The notes under the pieces: model-generated
Database searches by the model: none
What the model was told of the DNA's origin: nothing
The model's input: the letters and a program-made list of their open reading frames with translations, nothing else
In this document: in pieces, positions 31,085 to 31,430 of the stretch
Position numbering within the stretch: the stretch's first letter is position 1
How the letters are laid out: every line of letters begins with the position of its first letter
Made by a program: the position numbers and the translations under genes
From: Schoenoplectus triqueter
Lineage: Eukaryota; Streptophyta; Magnoliopsida; Poales; Cyperaceae
Reading direction: 5' to 3'
DNA: 31,430 nt
Assembly: GCA_964058805.1 (NCBI GenBank)
Contig: CAXKVV010000786.1
Location: forward strand, 1 to 31,430

Positions 31085-31430
31085 GTACTTAGTAGGAAAA
31101 TAATTCAAAGTTGCAGCGTTGGGCAGCATTTCCCATTTATGAATATAAACAACCTATTGTGGCTGATTACTTGTTTCTCTAATTACAACTTGACACTTAA
31201 CTACTTAAGACTGACAAAATTGAACCCACAAAAGTTTACTTGTAGTGAGTTCTCCTTAAGTTTATTAACTTCTAAAGAATTCTCACTCAGTTGTGCAATC
31301 CTGTTTTGAAAAAAAAAAAGTTAGCCTCAAATTACCGTATATGTGACACTCAGATGTGGAATCAGTCAATTTTTATCTGGAAAAAGAAAATGGAGTCCAG
31401 TAGTAACTGTAGAATGCATGCCTACTGTGG
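31085..31430 (+). other. lipase intron 5 (5' part)
   Basis: This follows the GAG|GTACTT donor at 31085. No conserved continuation of the lipase is seen in the remaining 346 bp, so the next exon lies outside the window. Confidence 0.6.

Noticed and set aside
1..31430. CRISPR array, operon, phage or bacterial insertion sequence
   Set aside because: There are no regularly spaced identical repeats, no bacterial gene organisation and spliced genes throughout; the sequence is plant nuclear DNA.

Overview
The window is nuclear DNA from a flowering plant. The support for this is short exons split by T-rich GT..AG introns, recognisable angiosperm protein families (complex I NDUFS5, a plant-type carboxyl methyltransferase-like protein, FAHD1, a PMEI-like inhibitor, a plant diacylglycerol-lipase-like protein), AT-rich intergenic DNA and a dense layer of short non-autonomous transposons. 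I cannot name the species, nor decide monocot versus eudicot.

Layout. 1-1226 (minus): first exon and part of the first intron of NDUFS5; the rest of that gene lies left of the window. 2466-5612 (minus): a complete 7-exon SAM-dependent methyltransferase-like gene (330 aa, organelle-type N-terminus) with a SINE in its second intron. 5.6-8.2 kb: AT-rich spacer with an 800 bp double foldback repeat. 8228-10721 (plus): a complete 7-exon fumarylacetoacetate-hydrolase-domain gene (221 aa, FAHD1 type). About 100 bp of its upstream region is repeated 3.3 kb further on, past its 3' end. 12876-13787 (minus): a complete 2-exon secreted PMEI/invertase-inhibitor-like gene (181 aa). 13.9-26.6 kb: about 13 kb in which I find no convincing protein-coding gene; it holds MITEs, foldbacks, SINE fragments, a 1.1 kb ATT-rich satellite and a possible LINE scrap. 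26831 to the right edge (plus): the first five exons (320 codons) of a lipase class-3/diacylglycerol-lipase-like gene with a hAT MITE in its second intron.

The genes are ordinary housekeeping or metabolic plant genes in no evident cluster: a respiratory subunit, an organellar methyltransferase, an acylpyruvate/oxaloacetate-type hydrolase, an apoplastic inhibitor and a membrane-anchored lipase. I see no operon-like or biosynthetic-cluster logic. The distinctive content is the transposon layer. It includes one Tourist-like MITE nested inside another MITE whose uninterrupted relative is also present in the window and acts as an empty-site control; three insertions with clear target-site duplications; and a back-to-back pair of foldback elements. 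Exon boundaries were placed by eye from GT..AG sites, frame continuity and remembered family conservation, and no search was run.
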